A DNA stretch of 64,000 nt, from positions 6,291-70,290 of the forward strand of contig JAZQKB010000026.1 in the NCBI GenBank assembly GCA_045541975.1, written 5' to 3'. Source of the DNA: SIG452 sp045541975 (GTDB taxonomy: Bacteria > Bacillota > Clostridia > UMGS1840). The notes under the pieces are model-generated. The model worked only from the letters and a program-made list of their open reading frames with translations. It ran no database searches and was not told the DNA's origin. Shown in pieces: positions 51,106-60,652 of the stretch. The translations under genes and the position numbers were made by a program. The first letter of the stretch is position 1; the number at the start of each line of letters is the position of its first letter.

Positions 51106-52034
51106 ACAGCGGATCACTTACAGTAGGAAAAAAACCTTTTTGGAAAAGGTTAAGAAGGGATTTATCATTCAATAGATTTGCATATTTTTTAATAATTCCC
51201 GCAGTTGTGCTTACAATTATTTTTCATTATTTTCCTCTTTGGGGAGTAAAACTTGCGTTTCAGCAATATAATATTTATTCGCCTGAAACAAGTCCGTGGT
51301 GCGGATTGGATAATTTTATCACAATATTTAAAACCCCGGGATTGGTGCAGGCAATAATAAATACACTGTTGTGTAGCGTTATTGGTCTTGTTACAGGATT
51401 TCCACTTGAGATTATGTTTGCACTTGCATTAAATGAAGTAAGAAATACTGGATTTAAAAAGGTCACTCAGACAATATCATATCTACCACACTTCCTTTCA
51501 ACAATGGCTGTTGTTGGATTGGCAACTACAATGTTTTCAATGTATGGCCCTATCAATGATATTATTGATTTTTTGGGCGGAGAAAGAACAATGTTTCTTG
51601 CACAGCAGAATATGTTTTTGCCTATCATTACAATTGTTTGTCTTTGGAAAAATACAGGTTGGAATTCAATCATATATTTATCTGCTATTTCCGGTGTTGA
51701 TCCGACCTTATATGAAGCTGTAGCTATTGACGGTGGCGGAAGATGGCGACAGATATGGCATGTTACACTTCCTTGTATCAGACCAACCATAATCATACTT
51801 CTTATCTATAAATTTGGTGGATTGTTCGGAAGTACATTTGAGATTGTATATGGTTTCCAGAATCCTTTTGTTAATTTTGAAAATATAAGTACGATTATTT
51901 ATAAGCGTGGTATTGAGGGCGGACAGTACGGAATTTCTACTGCCATGGGGCTTTTCCAAGGTGTTATTGGATTTATTCTTCTTTATATTGCTAATTTCAC
52001 TGCAAAAAAAGTTTCTGAAACAAGCTTGTTCTAA
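51102..52034 (+). CDS. Carbohydrate ABC transporter permease (LplB type)
   Basis: 310 residues with six membrane helices. The N-terminal RFAYFLIIPAVVLTIIFHYF and the EAA loop (LYEAVAIDGGGRWRQIWHVT near 204) are typical of the LplB/YteP family for polygalacturonan- and rhamnogalacturonan-type oligosaccharides. It forms a heterodimer with the next gene product. No ATPase is encoded in the window, so a shared MsmX-like ATPase is likely. Confidence 0.9.
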   Translation: MNSGSLTVGKKPFWKRLRRDLSFNRFAYFLIIPAVVLTIIFHYFPLWGVKLAFQQYNIYSPETSPWCGLDNFITIFKTPGLVQAIINTLLCSVIGLVTGFPLEIMFALALNEVRNTGFKKVTQTISYLPHFLSTMAVVGLATTMFSMYGPINDIIDFLGGERTMFLAQQNMFLPIITIVCLWKNTGWNSIIYLSAISGVDPTLYEAVAIDGGGRWRQIWHVTLPCIRPTIIILLIYKFGGLFGSTFEIVYGFQNPFVNFENISTIIYKRGIEGGQYGISTAMGLFQGVIGFILLYIANFTAKKVSETSLF

Positions 52035-52054
52035 CTTGGAAGGGAGGCAGAAAG

Positions 52055-52960
52055 ATGAAAAATAATGATGGCATCGGCTACAGAATATTTATAGTATTCA
52101 ATTATATCATTTTAGCTTTGGTATCCTTTACTATGCTTTATCCTTATTTGAATGTTCTTGCTAAGGCGTTCAATGAAGGTGCGGATACAGCCTTGGGAGG
52201 AATTACATTCTGGCCAAGAGAATGGACTCTTGAAAACTTTACGGCTATATTATCTGAAGATAGTTTTTTCAGAGCATTGGGCGTTACAGTAGCAAGAGTT
52301 GTTCTGGCAACGCTTGGATCGTTGCTGGTACAGTTTGCCGCTGCATATACTATGGCAAAGAAGAATCTTATGTTAAAGACAGCTCTGACATTTTTCTTTA
52401 TGATTCCAGGATATATTGCAGTTGGAGTGATTCCTACTTATGTGCTCTATTCTGATTTAGGACTTTTAAATTCATTCTGGGTATATGTTTTACCGGGACT
52501 ATTCAGTTTTTATAATATGATAATCATAAGAACATATATGCAGTCCAATATACCTGACGCTTTATATGAAGCGGCATATCTTGACGGGGCGACGGATGTA
52601 ACTATATTTTTCAAAATAGTGTTACCTTTAACACTTCCTGTCATGGCAACAATTGCACTTTGGACAATGGTTGGGCAATGGAACGACTGGACAACTACGC
52701 TTTATTATATTACAACGCCAAAGCTACATACCCTCCAATTTAAAATGATGCAGGTTGTTAAGGAGTCTGAATATATTGAAAAAATGCGTGCGGCACTTCT
52801 TGCACAGGGAGCAAATGTTGAGGATATGGAGGTCAATATAACTTCTGACTCACTTATTTCAGCACAGGTTATAATAACTACTGTTCCGATTATAGCTGTT
52901 TATCCTTTCCTGCAGAAATATTTTGTTAAAGGTGTTACACTTGGAAGTATTAAAGGCTAA
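52055..52960 (+). CDS. Carbohydrate ABC transporter permease (LplC/YtcP type)
   Basis: 301 residues with six helices. The EAA loop YEAAYLDGATDVTIFFKIVL near 170 and the C-terminal KYFVKGVTLGSIKG are family signatures. Partner of the LplB-type permease. The ATG has a GGGAGGC site. It imports oligosaccharides for the cytosolic glycosidases of this operon. Confidence 0.92.
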   Translation: MKNNDGIGYRIFIVFNYIILALVSFTMLYPYLNVLAKAFNEGADTALGGITFWPREWTLENFTAILSEDSFFRALGVTVARVVLATLGSLLVQFAAAYTMAKKNLMLKTALTFFFMIPGYIAVGVIPTYVLYSDLGLLNSFWVYVLPGLFSFYNMIIIRTYMQSNIPDALYEAAYLDGATDVTIFFKIVLPLTLPVMATIALWTMVGQWNDWTTTLYYITTPKLHTLQFKMMQVVKESEYIEKMRAALLAQGANVEDMEVNITSDSLISAQVIITTVPIIAVYPFLQKYFVKGVTLGSIKG

Positions 52961-52984
52961 GAAAGTTTCTTGAGGAGGACAAAA

Positions 52985-55225
52985 ATGGGAAACTTAATCG
53001 AATTGAAATGCGACTTACTTGTTGCAGGTGGGGGAATTGCAGGAATTTGTGCCGCAGTTGCCGCTGCAAGAAAAGGAGTAAGTGTTGTTCTTATAAATGA
53101 CAGATCAGTTCTTGGAGGAAATGCATCAAGTGAAATACAGGTGCCGATATCAGGTGCTTGTCATCATGAGTTTAATGCAGCAATTTATGTTAAAGAAACA
53201 GGAATTGTTGATGAATTAAGGCAGAGATCTATTGATCTGAAATCAGGAGGAGGTTACGCTTCACACGGTTTTATAGCGACAGACGCTGTATATCTGGATG
53301 CTGTTTATAATGAAGAAAATATAAATCTTATTTTAAACACAGTTGTTACAGGATGTCTGACGGAAAACGGAAGAATTATTTGTGCTTATGCGAAGCATAG
53401 CGTGAACGGAAACGATTATCATATTTATGCTGACAACTATATTGATTCAACAGGTAACGGTATGCTTGCTTTTGAGGCAGGTGCGGAATACAGAATAGGA
53501 AGAGAAGCAAAAAGTGAATTTAATGAATCAGAAGCACCTGAAGTGGCAGATAAATGTACTATGGGAAATACTATTTTATTTGATGCCGAGGAAGCCGACC
53601 GAGAGGTTGTTTACAAGGCTCCCGATTTCGCGATGGATATTACAAAAACAGATTTTTTTAAGCATCTTCATATAAAAGAAAATTTCCGTGCTATCAACAC
53701 AGGCGGAGCACACTGGTCGTATGAATACGGTGGTCAGGTCGATATATTAAACGACCATAACGACATTGAAAAGGAGCTCAGAAGCTTTGCATACGGCGTG
53801 TGGGATTATGTTAAAAACAGCGGAGAATTTTCTGATGTGAAGAATAAACGCTTGAGTAAGATGTGCGTTAAAGCAGGAACGAGAGAATCAAGAAGAATTG
53901 TTGGAGATTATATTTTAACCGAAAATGATATTGAAAACAAAGTGAATTTTGAGGATTCTGTAGCTTATGGCGGATGGCCTATGGATGTTCACGCACCCAA
54001 AGGGATGTATGATTCCATACCTGCTTCAAATTTCATTCCTGTCACAGGTACATATAACATTCCTTTCAGATGCCTTTATTCAAAAAATATAGAAAATCTG
54101 ATGATGGCAGGAAGAGATATAAGCGTAACACATATAGCATTAGGTTCAACACGAGTTATAGCAACTTGTGCAACAACAGGTCAGGCAGTGGGAACGGCGG
54201 CATATATCTCAAAAAAATACGGAGCAACACCCCGTGAAATTTACAAAAATCACATTGAAGAACTGAAATATACATTACTTGCGGATGACCAGCCGATACT
54301 TCATATAAAAGAGCAGGGAATGAATGCAGAGGTAAGTGCAACAAGCGAGGCGGTATATGAAAATGTGGCATTTAATGAATATATGGCATTAGACCGCGAT
54401 TATGCACTTTCGCTTATGCTTGACAGCAAAAAGCTGAATAGCTTTAAGATTCATCTAAAGGCTCAGAATAAGACAAAATTAAGCTGTAAAATATTTACAG
54501 GAATACATCCTGAAACATATCTTCCTGAAATTCGTCTTAAAAAGATTGAAACAGATATAGAAGCAGGTTTTGAAGGATGGAAAGAGCTTAAAATTGATTG
54601 CGATGTTGGAGCAGACAGCAAGATATGTGTTGTTTTTGAAAAAAATGAAGATATATCCATTGCAACCGGAAAAGCGAGAGTAATGGGAGCAATCACTCAC
54701 AGAATGCATAAGGAAATAACTGACGATGGCAGAGACCACGACAGTATCCCTCTTGATAAGGATAAAACGGGCTATTGCTATTTTGACCACAGATATGAAA
54801 AAGGAAAAAATATTCTTTTTTGCGATATAAAACCAAAACAAACAGTTTTTGCAGCAAAGAATGTAATAAATGGCTACAGACGCCCCTACGGAACACAGAA
54901 TTTGTGGAAAGCGTCTGACAATAATGAGCAAAAGCTTATACTTACATTAAACGAAGAAATAAATTCAGATGGTTTTTATTTTGTGTTTGACAATGAACTT
55001 CATCTTGACCGTTTTTGGAAAATGCCTGCTGTTCTGACTTCGGATTTTATTGTTGAGATTGAAGATAAAAACGGAGTAAGAGAGTATTTCGTGAAAGACA
55101 ATATTCAGCGAGTGTATAAGCTTAATGACAAATTTAAGGGTGTTAAAAAAATTCAGCTTACCATAAAGAAAACCTATGGAAAAGAAGCGGGAGTTTATGC
55201 AATACAGCCCATTATAAATGATTAA
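52985..55225 (+). CDS. FAD-dependent oxidoreductase (FAD_oxidored family)
   Basis: 746 residues from the ATG at 52985 (GAGGAGGA six bases ahead). The N-terminal DLLVAGGGIAGICAAVAAAR is the FAD Rossmann fold, and RSVLGGNASSEIQVP and MMAGRDISVTHIALGSTRVI are typical of the PF12831 group often found in glycan loci. About 270 extra C-terminal residues look like beta-sandwich domains. It probably oxidises a sugar or sugar-derived group; no substrate is known. Confidence 0.82.
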   Translation: MGNLIELKCDLLVAGGGIAGICAAVAAARKGVSVVLINDRSVLGGNASSEIQVPISGACHHEFNAAIYVKETGIVDELRQRSIDLKSGGGYASHGFIATDAVYLDAVYNEENINLILNTVVTGCLTENGRIICAYAKHSVNGNDYHIYADNYIDSTGNGMLAFEAGAEYRIGREAKSEFNESEAPEVADKCTMGNTILFDAEEADREVVYKAPDFAMDITKTDFFKHLHIKENFRAINTGGAHWSYEYGGQVDILNDHNDIEKELRSFAYGVWDYVKNSGEFSDVKNKRLSKMCVKAGTRESRRIVGDYILTENDIENKVNFEDSVAYGGWPMDVHAPKGMYDSIPASNFIPVTGTYNIPFRCLYSKNIENLMMAGRDISVTHIALGSTRVIATCATTGQAVGTAAYISKKYGATPREIYKNHIEELKYTLLADDQPILHIKEQGMNAEVSATSEAVYENVAFNEYMALDRDYALSLMLDSKKLNSFKIHLKAQNKTKLSCKIFTGIHPETYLPEIRLKKIETDIEAGFEGWKELKIDCDVGADSKICVVFEKNEDISIATGKARVMGAITHRMHKEITDDGRDHDSIPLDKDKTGYCYFDHRYEKGKNILFCDIKPKQTVFAAKNVINGYRRPYGTQNLWKASDNNEQKLILTLNEEINSDGFYFVFDNELHLDRFWKMPAVLTSDFIVEIEDKNGVREYFVKDNIQRVYKLNDKFKGVKKIQLTIKKTYGKEAGVYAIQPIIND

Positions 55226-55269
55226 AAATATTTATAAATAAATTTTAATTTCGGAAAGGAAGAAATAAA

Positions 55270-57129
55270 ATGAAAAAAGTAAGAGTAATAGCAGTAATGC
55301 TTATCACAGTTATGCTTATACTTACTTTAAGCTCTTGTGGTAACAATGAAAAAAATAATGAGGTTGAAATTGATACTTCAAAGTTTTTTGATTTCAATCA
55401 GTACAAGGATTCAGAGGATATTCCTTCATGGGAAGGTGAACAGCTTAAGCTCATTCTCTGGTCAAGAGCGAGTGAACCGGCTGACAGTAATATCGGAAAA
55501 ACAAGTGAATACGATTGCATCAACAAGGAAGCACTCAGAATTACAGGTGTAACTATGGATTCCGATCTTTCGTTTGATAATTCAGGCTCAAGTGCCGACG
55601 CAAGAATTGCAAAAATGATTGCTACAGACAGTTATCCTGATATAGCAACCGGTATTCCTGACCCATCAGGGCTGATTCAGAAAGGCGTTCTTTACAGACT
55701 TGATGAATATGTGGAAAAATATGCACCGACAGTATATAAGCTTTTTGGACCTGATTCAAAAACCTATGGCGCTGAATGGAACAGACAGATGAAAAAATAC
55801 GGCGGAGTTTACTCGATTTCACTTTCAGGAAATACAACGGCAGTTAAAAAAATAACAAAGGATGACGGAAATTACGATTTAACCGATGAACAGCTGTTGA
55901 GTGTATCAGGTGTTCCTGCGACCGAAAAGGGCGGTTTCTACGTGCGTGCAGATATTTTAGAAAAAATATATCCTGAATCTCACACAACAGAAGAGCTTAA
56001 AGCAATTTATGAGAAGAACGGCAAATTTACAAAAGAGGAAGTTTTTGATGTTCCTATCAACAGCCGTGAGGATTTTATAGAGTTTGCTTATAAGGTTAAA
56101 GATGTTTTAGCCGAAATGGGAGAAAAGGAATCCTATGCAATGTATACCCATACAGGTGCTGACAACTGGCCACTTCTTACAACTTTTTCAAAGATTATGG
56201 GATATAATGCAAACTACTTCTCATACTGGGATAAGGAAACTAAACAAATTGAATATACCTTTAAACAGGATTGGTTTAAGGATGTACTTAAAATTTACAA
56301 TCAGTTTATAAGAGATGGTGTTGCTTCAAAAGAAGCACTTATTGATACAAGTACGCAGTTTAATGAAAAAGTTAATTCAGGAAAATATGGAATACTTCTG
56401 TCAAACCCTCCATCAGGCGGAAAGTATAAGTATAGAAGAGTGTGGGTAAATTACGGTTTTGATACCGATAAATTTGTTACCTTCAGCTCTAGCGACGCAC
56501 TTACTATGAGAATATCGTTCTTTAATAAAAATATTAACGAGCAGCAGCTTATTCAGGCACTCAGATATTTAGAATTTATGGCGAGTGATCCCGGTCAAAA
56601 ACTTACATACTGGGGACCAAAATCATTGGGCTTATATACAGAGGATGAAAACGGAAATCTTCGTTATAATGATCCTGCTTTAGAGATGGAAATGTTAAAT
56701 AACGCAGGAATTGATTTGAGAAGAAAATATGGATTATTTGGCACATGGCCTCCTGTAATGGGAGTTCCTGCTTCTAAATTCGCACCGAAGGTATTTTACA
56801 CTGATAAATTAACATGGGGAACTTTCTGGAATCCCGGTGCCATTGAAGAAACAAAGAGCCCTGAAATCGAGGGAACACCTGCTAATATTTATGAATCTAC
56901 ATTTACTACAGAGATTGAAGAAGTTAAGAACTTCTGGGCTGCAAGACAGGGTTTTGAAGATGCACTTCAGATAGTATTTACATCAACAGACGATAAAGCC
57001 TTTGAAACAAATTATAAAACAATGGTTGATTATGCAGTTGAAAACGGTCTTACAGATGAAACCTTGAAAAAATGTAATGATTACTATGAAAATGTCCTAA
57101 ACAAGGATTATATGGGTTATTTAAAATAA
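55270..57129 (+). CDS. Extracellular sugar-binding lipoprotein
   Basis: 619 residues. The signal peptide ends in lipobox LSSC (Cys23), so the mature protein is anchored outside the membrane. The size and features (PDIATGIPDPSGLIQKGVLY near 120) match the large LipO/YtcQ-type binding proteins that pair with LplB/LplC permeases. It would capture oligosaccharides. The ATG has an AAGGAAG site. It is the binding component of the importer encoded two genes upstream. Confidence 0.88.
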   Translation: MKKVRVIAVMLITVMLILTLSSCGNNEKNNEVEIDTSKFFDFNQYKDSEDIPSWEGEQLKLILWSRASEPADSNIGKTSEYDCINKEALRITGVTMDSDLSFDNSGSSADARIAKMIATDSYPDIATGIPDPSGLIQKGVLYRLDEYVEKYAPTVYKLFGPDSKTYGAEWNRQMKKYGGVYSISLSGNTTAVKKITKDDGNYDLTDEQLLSVSGVPATEKGGFYVRADILEKIYPESHTTEELKAIYEKNGKFTKEEVFDVPINSREDFIEFAYKVKDVLAEMGEKESYAMYTHTGADNWPLLTTFSKIMGYNANYFSYWDKETKQIEYTFKQDWFKDVLKIYNQFIRDGVASKEALIDTSTQFNEKVNSGKYGILLSNPPSGGKYKYRRVWVNYGFDTDKFVTFSSSDALTMRISFFNKNINEQQLIQALRYLEFMASDPGQKLTYWGPKSLGLYTEDENGNLRYNDPALEMEMLNNAGIDLRRKYGLFGTWPPVMGVPASKFAPKVFYTDKLTWGTFWNPGAIEETKSPEIEGTPANIYESTFTTEIEEVKNFWAARQGFEDALQIVFTSTDDKAFETNYKTMVDYAVENGLTDETLKKCNDYYENVLNKDYMGYLK

Positions 57130-57147
57130 AACGGAGTGTTTTCTGAA

Positions 57148-60100
57148 TTGAAACGTATTATTTCTATTTTTCTACTAACAGTATTACTGAATATGGGGGT
57201 ATATTCTTCTGCGGAAGAATATACCCTACCTGAGTGCTATGTAAGTCTTTTGTGCGAGGGTTGGGAAAATAATAGCTTTAAAAAAGTTACAGCACAGCTC
57301 ACAGGCTACAGTGAGAATAATATTTTGTACTGTATTGCAGCTTACGATAACCACCGTTTAAGTGATATTTCATTCAAAACGGGAGAAAGCGGAAACTTCT
57401 CAAAAACCCTTTCACTTAACAATGTAGGAAATGAAAGCGACATTAAGGTTTTTGCGTGGGATGAGAATTTTGTTCCTTTGTATGACGGAAATTATGAAAG
57501 AGAAAACATACTTTATGTTTCTCAAAAGTCATCGGTTTTGGGAAACGGAACAAAGAACAATCCGTTTTTGTCCTTAGAAAATGCGTATGAAACAGCAGCT
57601 ATAATGAATTGTGATGTTACCGTAAAAATGGAAGCGGGAACATACTCTGTAAATGAGCCAATAAAACTCACCGTATCAAATGATTATTCAGTTTCAATTT
57701 GCGGTTCAGATTACGGCGATACAATAATTGACGGCGGAAAATCTGTAACGGGATTTAGTGAGGTTGAAGGCGAAGAGTTTTATGTTTGCGATATTGATTA
57801 TGACGGAGATATTCACGAGCTTTACATAAACGACCATGGTGCAAAAATGGCACAAACCGAAAATGTTTTTTATCCATCAAAAATTGATAATACAAATAGC
57901 ACAATTAAATTTTCAGGTGAATATTCGTTGCCCTTTGATGTAACGGGTGATGAGGATTTATATATTTCAGTTGTAGATGAATGGAAATATGTTATTTGTC
58001 CTGCTTTGGAATTTTCAAAAGATGATGCGGATAATCAGACAGTAAAAATAAGCCCCGAATATTTTTCAAGATATGATTTGTTAAGAAACACAAATAATCC
58101 CTTTGTCTTTATGAACAGCAAGGCTTTTTTGGATAGTGAGGGAGAATTCTATTTTGATAAATCGGAAAATAAGCTGTACTATTATCCGTTTTTGGGCGAA
58201 ACAGTTGAAAGTATAGTTGCGTATATTCCGCAAAGTGAAGGTTTGCTTTCTGTTGAAGGTACAGAAGATGACAAGATAAAAGATCTTACTTTTGAAAACT
58301 TAACCTTCCGACACGGAATCTGGAACTTACCTTATGATATAGGACACCAGACAGGTCAGGCAGAGCAGTTTATAACAAGCAGTGAAGTTTTGAACGGATA
58401 TTATAAAAACTTCAAAAAAGAGCCGGCTTCCTGGGCGAAGGCATGGGGGGCAGTAAACCGTGCACAGATTGAAATTTCCTATGCAGAAAATATTCAGTTT
58501 ATAAATAACCGTTTTGAAAACATGGGTGGCGGTGCAGTGCATTTTTCCGATATGTGCACCGATTGCAAAGCTGAAGGAAATCTGTTCTATAATATAGGCG
58601 GTGCGGCTGTAACTATTGGTTCGCCTACGCATAACGACATATTGTTCAGCAATATGGACAAAATAACAAGAAATATTTCGATTAAGAATAATTTTATCCG
58701 AAAAACAGCACAGATACTTCATGGTTCATGTGCGATAACAGCTTTTTATACTGATTCCTGCGATATTTCAAATAATGATATTGCAGATAGTTCCTATTCA
58801 GGAATTTCTCTCGGATGGGGCTGGGGAAACGATGTATCAGAAAGCAGAAACAACAAAATTAAGAATAATAAAATTGTAAATATTATGAGTGATATGTGGG
58901 ACGGAAGCCATATTTACACATTGGGAAATATGCCCGGCACTGAAATTTCGGGTAACTATCTTGGAAGAACTGACGAAAAATGTGGCGGTGGCGGTTTCTA
59001 TCCCGATGAGGGAAGCCGAAATCTCACATTTAAAAATAACATGGTTGAAAATGCTGCGTCATGGAAATTTATTTTAGAAGATTACTTCATTCAGCACGCG
59101 GCAACTGCAGATGATGGTACGCCGATATATGAAGCTTTTGATAAAAGTATGACCTACAGCGGAAATTATGTTAATTTCCTTAATAAATACCGTAGAAAAT
59201 TTGTGGATGGTGTTTATGAAGAAAAGACAGTTGGAGGAGTAACTAAGCAGGTTATGACAACAGCTCCGTCTTATTCGGGTTATGAATTAGTACCTGATGA
59301 GATACTTGCAGGATTTATTGAAGCAAGCGATTTTTCTCAAATCCCTGAAGCAAAAGTGATTAAAGAAAATGCAGGACTTACGGATGAATATCAGCATCTT
59401 GAAGCTGATTTTAGTAAGGCTTACAATACAGATAACGGAATAAAAAAGAGTAAGTATTTTGATTCTGTGAATTTCTTTGAAGTACCTGCCGGAAGTTGTA
59501 AGCTTGAAGGCGGAAACAATGTCGATTTTTACAGTGATGTTGAATATAACAATTCTGACGGCTGTAATTATTATGTTGATTTGGGCGGCCGTTATCAGAC
59601 AGTGGGATTATCCGAAAGAGGTGGATATACAGGTACCTGGGTTACTTATGATGTTACTCCCCAAAAAACAGGATATTACGACATATATTTTTCATCCGCT
59701 TCAACAGTTGAATGTATAGTAGGATTGTATGTTGACGGTGTATTACAGGGCAAATTCACATCAATTCCGGCTTCAGGCGGCTTAAAAAGACCTTCAACAG
59801 GTATAGTTTGTCCTGATTTATATCTTGAAGCAGGGAAAACATATTGTTTTAAGGTTGAATGTCAGCTTGGCGTTATGCAGTTATATTCACTTATTTTTGA
59901 TTACAGTGAAAGCAACTTATATGAAAACAGCGACACCTATACCGAAACGCTGATAGCAAGTGAAAACTTTGCAGATTACAGAAACGCAAGCAATACATTT
60001 CCATTTAATAAAACACTCAAAAGCATTGTTCCAAATAGCGGCACCGGATTTTCAACTCCGTGGTTTGACAATTTTTCAGACCAGACTATTGTAAGCTCAA

Positions 60101-60642
60101 CAGAGCCTAAGTTCTATTATTTAAGATACAATGGTGTGTATGTAGGCAATGTTAAGTCGTACCGTCAGAATATATACCGAAAGCTGACAACTCCTGTTAG
60201 TTTTAAGGAAGATAAAATTTTAAGGATAGAATATATATCTGCATTCGGAGATAACACGGATGTCTATAGCGGTTTAGAGCTTTTAGCTTCAAATCAGAGT
60301 AAGCTGTTGGGAATCGGTTCATATAAGGATACAACAAGTGGTGCCGGGTATGATTTAACAATATGGAACATTAACGGCAGAAGTGAGTGTCAAAGAATGA
60401 GCCAAAAGAAATCCTTTGCAATCAATACTTTTTATAAGTACATAATTGAGCTTGAAATAAACAGCGATAATGTGGATACTTTAAGAATTAAAGTATTTAA
60501 GATAAACGAAACTGAGCCTGATTCCTGGGATACAGTGTTTAAAAAGGAACTTGGAAAAGGTAGTGTTGAATACATAGGAATCAATTTTGCAAATTTGACT
60601 TATTTTAACAGCTTTACTATAAATGAGTTAACGGGAAATTAA
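57148..60642 (+). CDS. Secreted right-handed beta-helix protein (GH141-like) with C-terminal modules
   Basis: 1164 residues from the TTG at 57148 (CGGAG eleven bases ahead; a GTG at 57136 overlaps it). The signal peptide spans about 1-23. A parallel beta-helix fills about 120-600, with hallmark stretches GNGTKNNPFLSLENA, IIDGGKSVTGF, LYINDHGAKMAQ and YSGISLGWGWGN. Near 790 a CBM-like module (GTWVTYDVTPQKTGYYDIYF) follows, then a C-terminal module from about 930. Layout resembles GH141 fucosidase/xylanase proteins; catalysis is inferred. Confidence 0.75.
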   Translation: MKRIISIFLLTVLLNMGVYSSAEEYTLPECYVSLLCEGWENNSFKKVTAQLTGYSENNILYCIAAYDNHRLSDISFKTGESGNFSKTLSLNNVGNESDIKVFAWDENFVPLYDGNYERENILYVSQKSSVLGNGTKNNPFLSLENAYETAAIMNCDVTVKMEAGTYSVNEPIKLTVSNDYSVSICGSDYGDTIIDGGKSVTGFSEVEGEEFYVCDIDYDGDIHELYINDHGAKMAQTENVFYPSKIDNTNSTIKFSGEYSLPFDVTGDEDLYISVVDEWKYVICPALEFSKDDADNQTVKISPEYFSRYDLLRNTNNPFVFMNSKAFLDSEGEFYFDKSENKLYYYPFLGETVESIVAYIPQSEGLLSVEGTEDDKIKDLTFENLTFRHGIWNLPYDIGHQTGQAEQFITSSEVLNGYYKNFKKEPASWAKAWGAVNRAQIEISYAENIQFINNRFENMGGGAVHFSDMCTDCKAEGNLFYNIGGAAVTIGSPTHNDILFSNMDKITRNISIKNNFIRKTAQILHGSCAITAFYTDSCDISNNDIADSSYSGISLGWGWGNDVSESRNNKIKNNKIVNIMSDMWDGSHIYTLGNMPGTEISGNYLGRTDEKCGGGGFYPDEGSRNLTFKNNMVENAASWKFILEDYFIQHAATADDGTPIYEAFDKSMTYSGNYVNFLNKYRRKFVDGVYEEKTVGGVTKQVMTTAPSYSGYELVPDEILAGFIEASDFSQIPEAKVIKENAGLTDEYQHLEADFSKAYNTDNGIKKSKYFDSVNFFEVPAGSCKLEGGNNVDFYSDVEYNNSDGCNYYVDLGGRYQTVGLSERGGYTGTWVTYDVTPQKTGYYDIYFSSASTVECIVGLYVDGVLQGKFTSIPASGGLKRPSTGIVCPDLYLEAGKTYCFKVECQLGVMQLYSLIFDYSESNLYENSDTYTETLIASENFADYRNASNTFPFNKTLKSIVPNSGTGFSTPWFDNFSDQTIVSSTEPKFYYLRYNGVYVGNVKSYRQNIYRKLTTPVSFKEDKILRIEYISAFGDNTDVYSGLELLASNQSKLLGIGSYKDTTSGAGYDLTIWNINGRSECQRMSQKKSFAINTFYKYIIELEINSDNVDTLRIKVFKINETEPDSWDTVFKKELGKGSVEYIGINFANLTYFNSFTINELTGN

Positions 60643-60652
60643 GGAGGAAATT

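Noticed and set aside
54156..54931. Several minus-strand frames opposite the FAD oxidoreductase gene
   Set aside because: AT-rich antisense shadows without start signals inside a continuous plus-strand operon.
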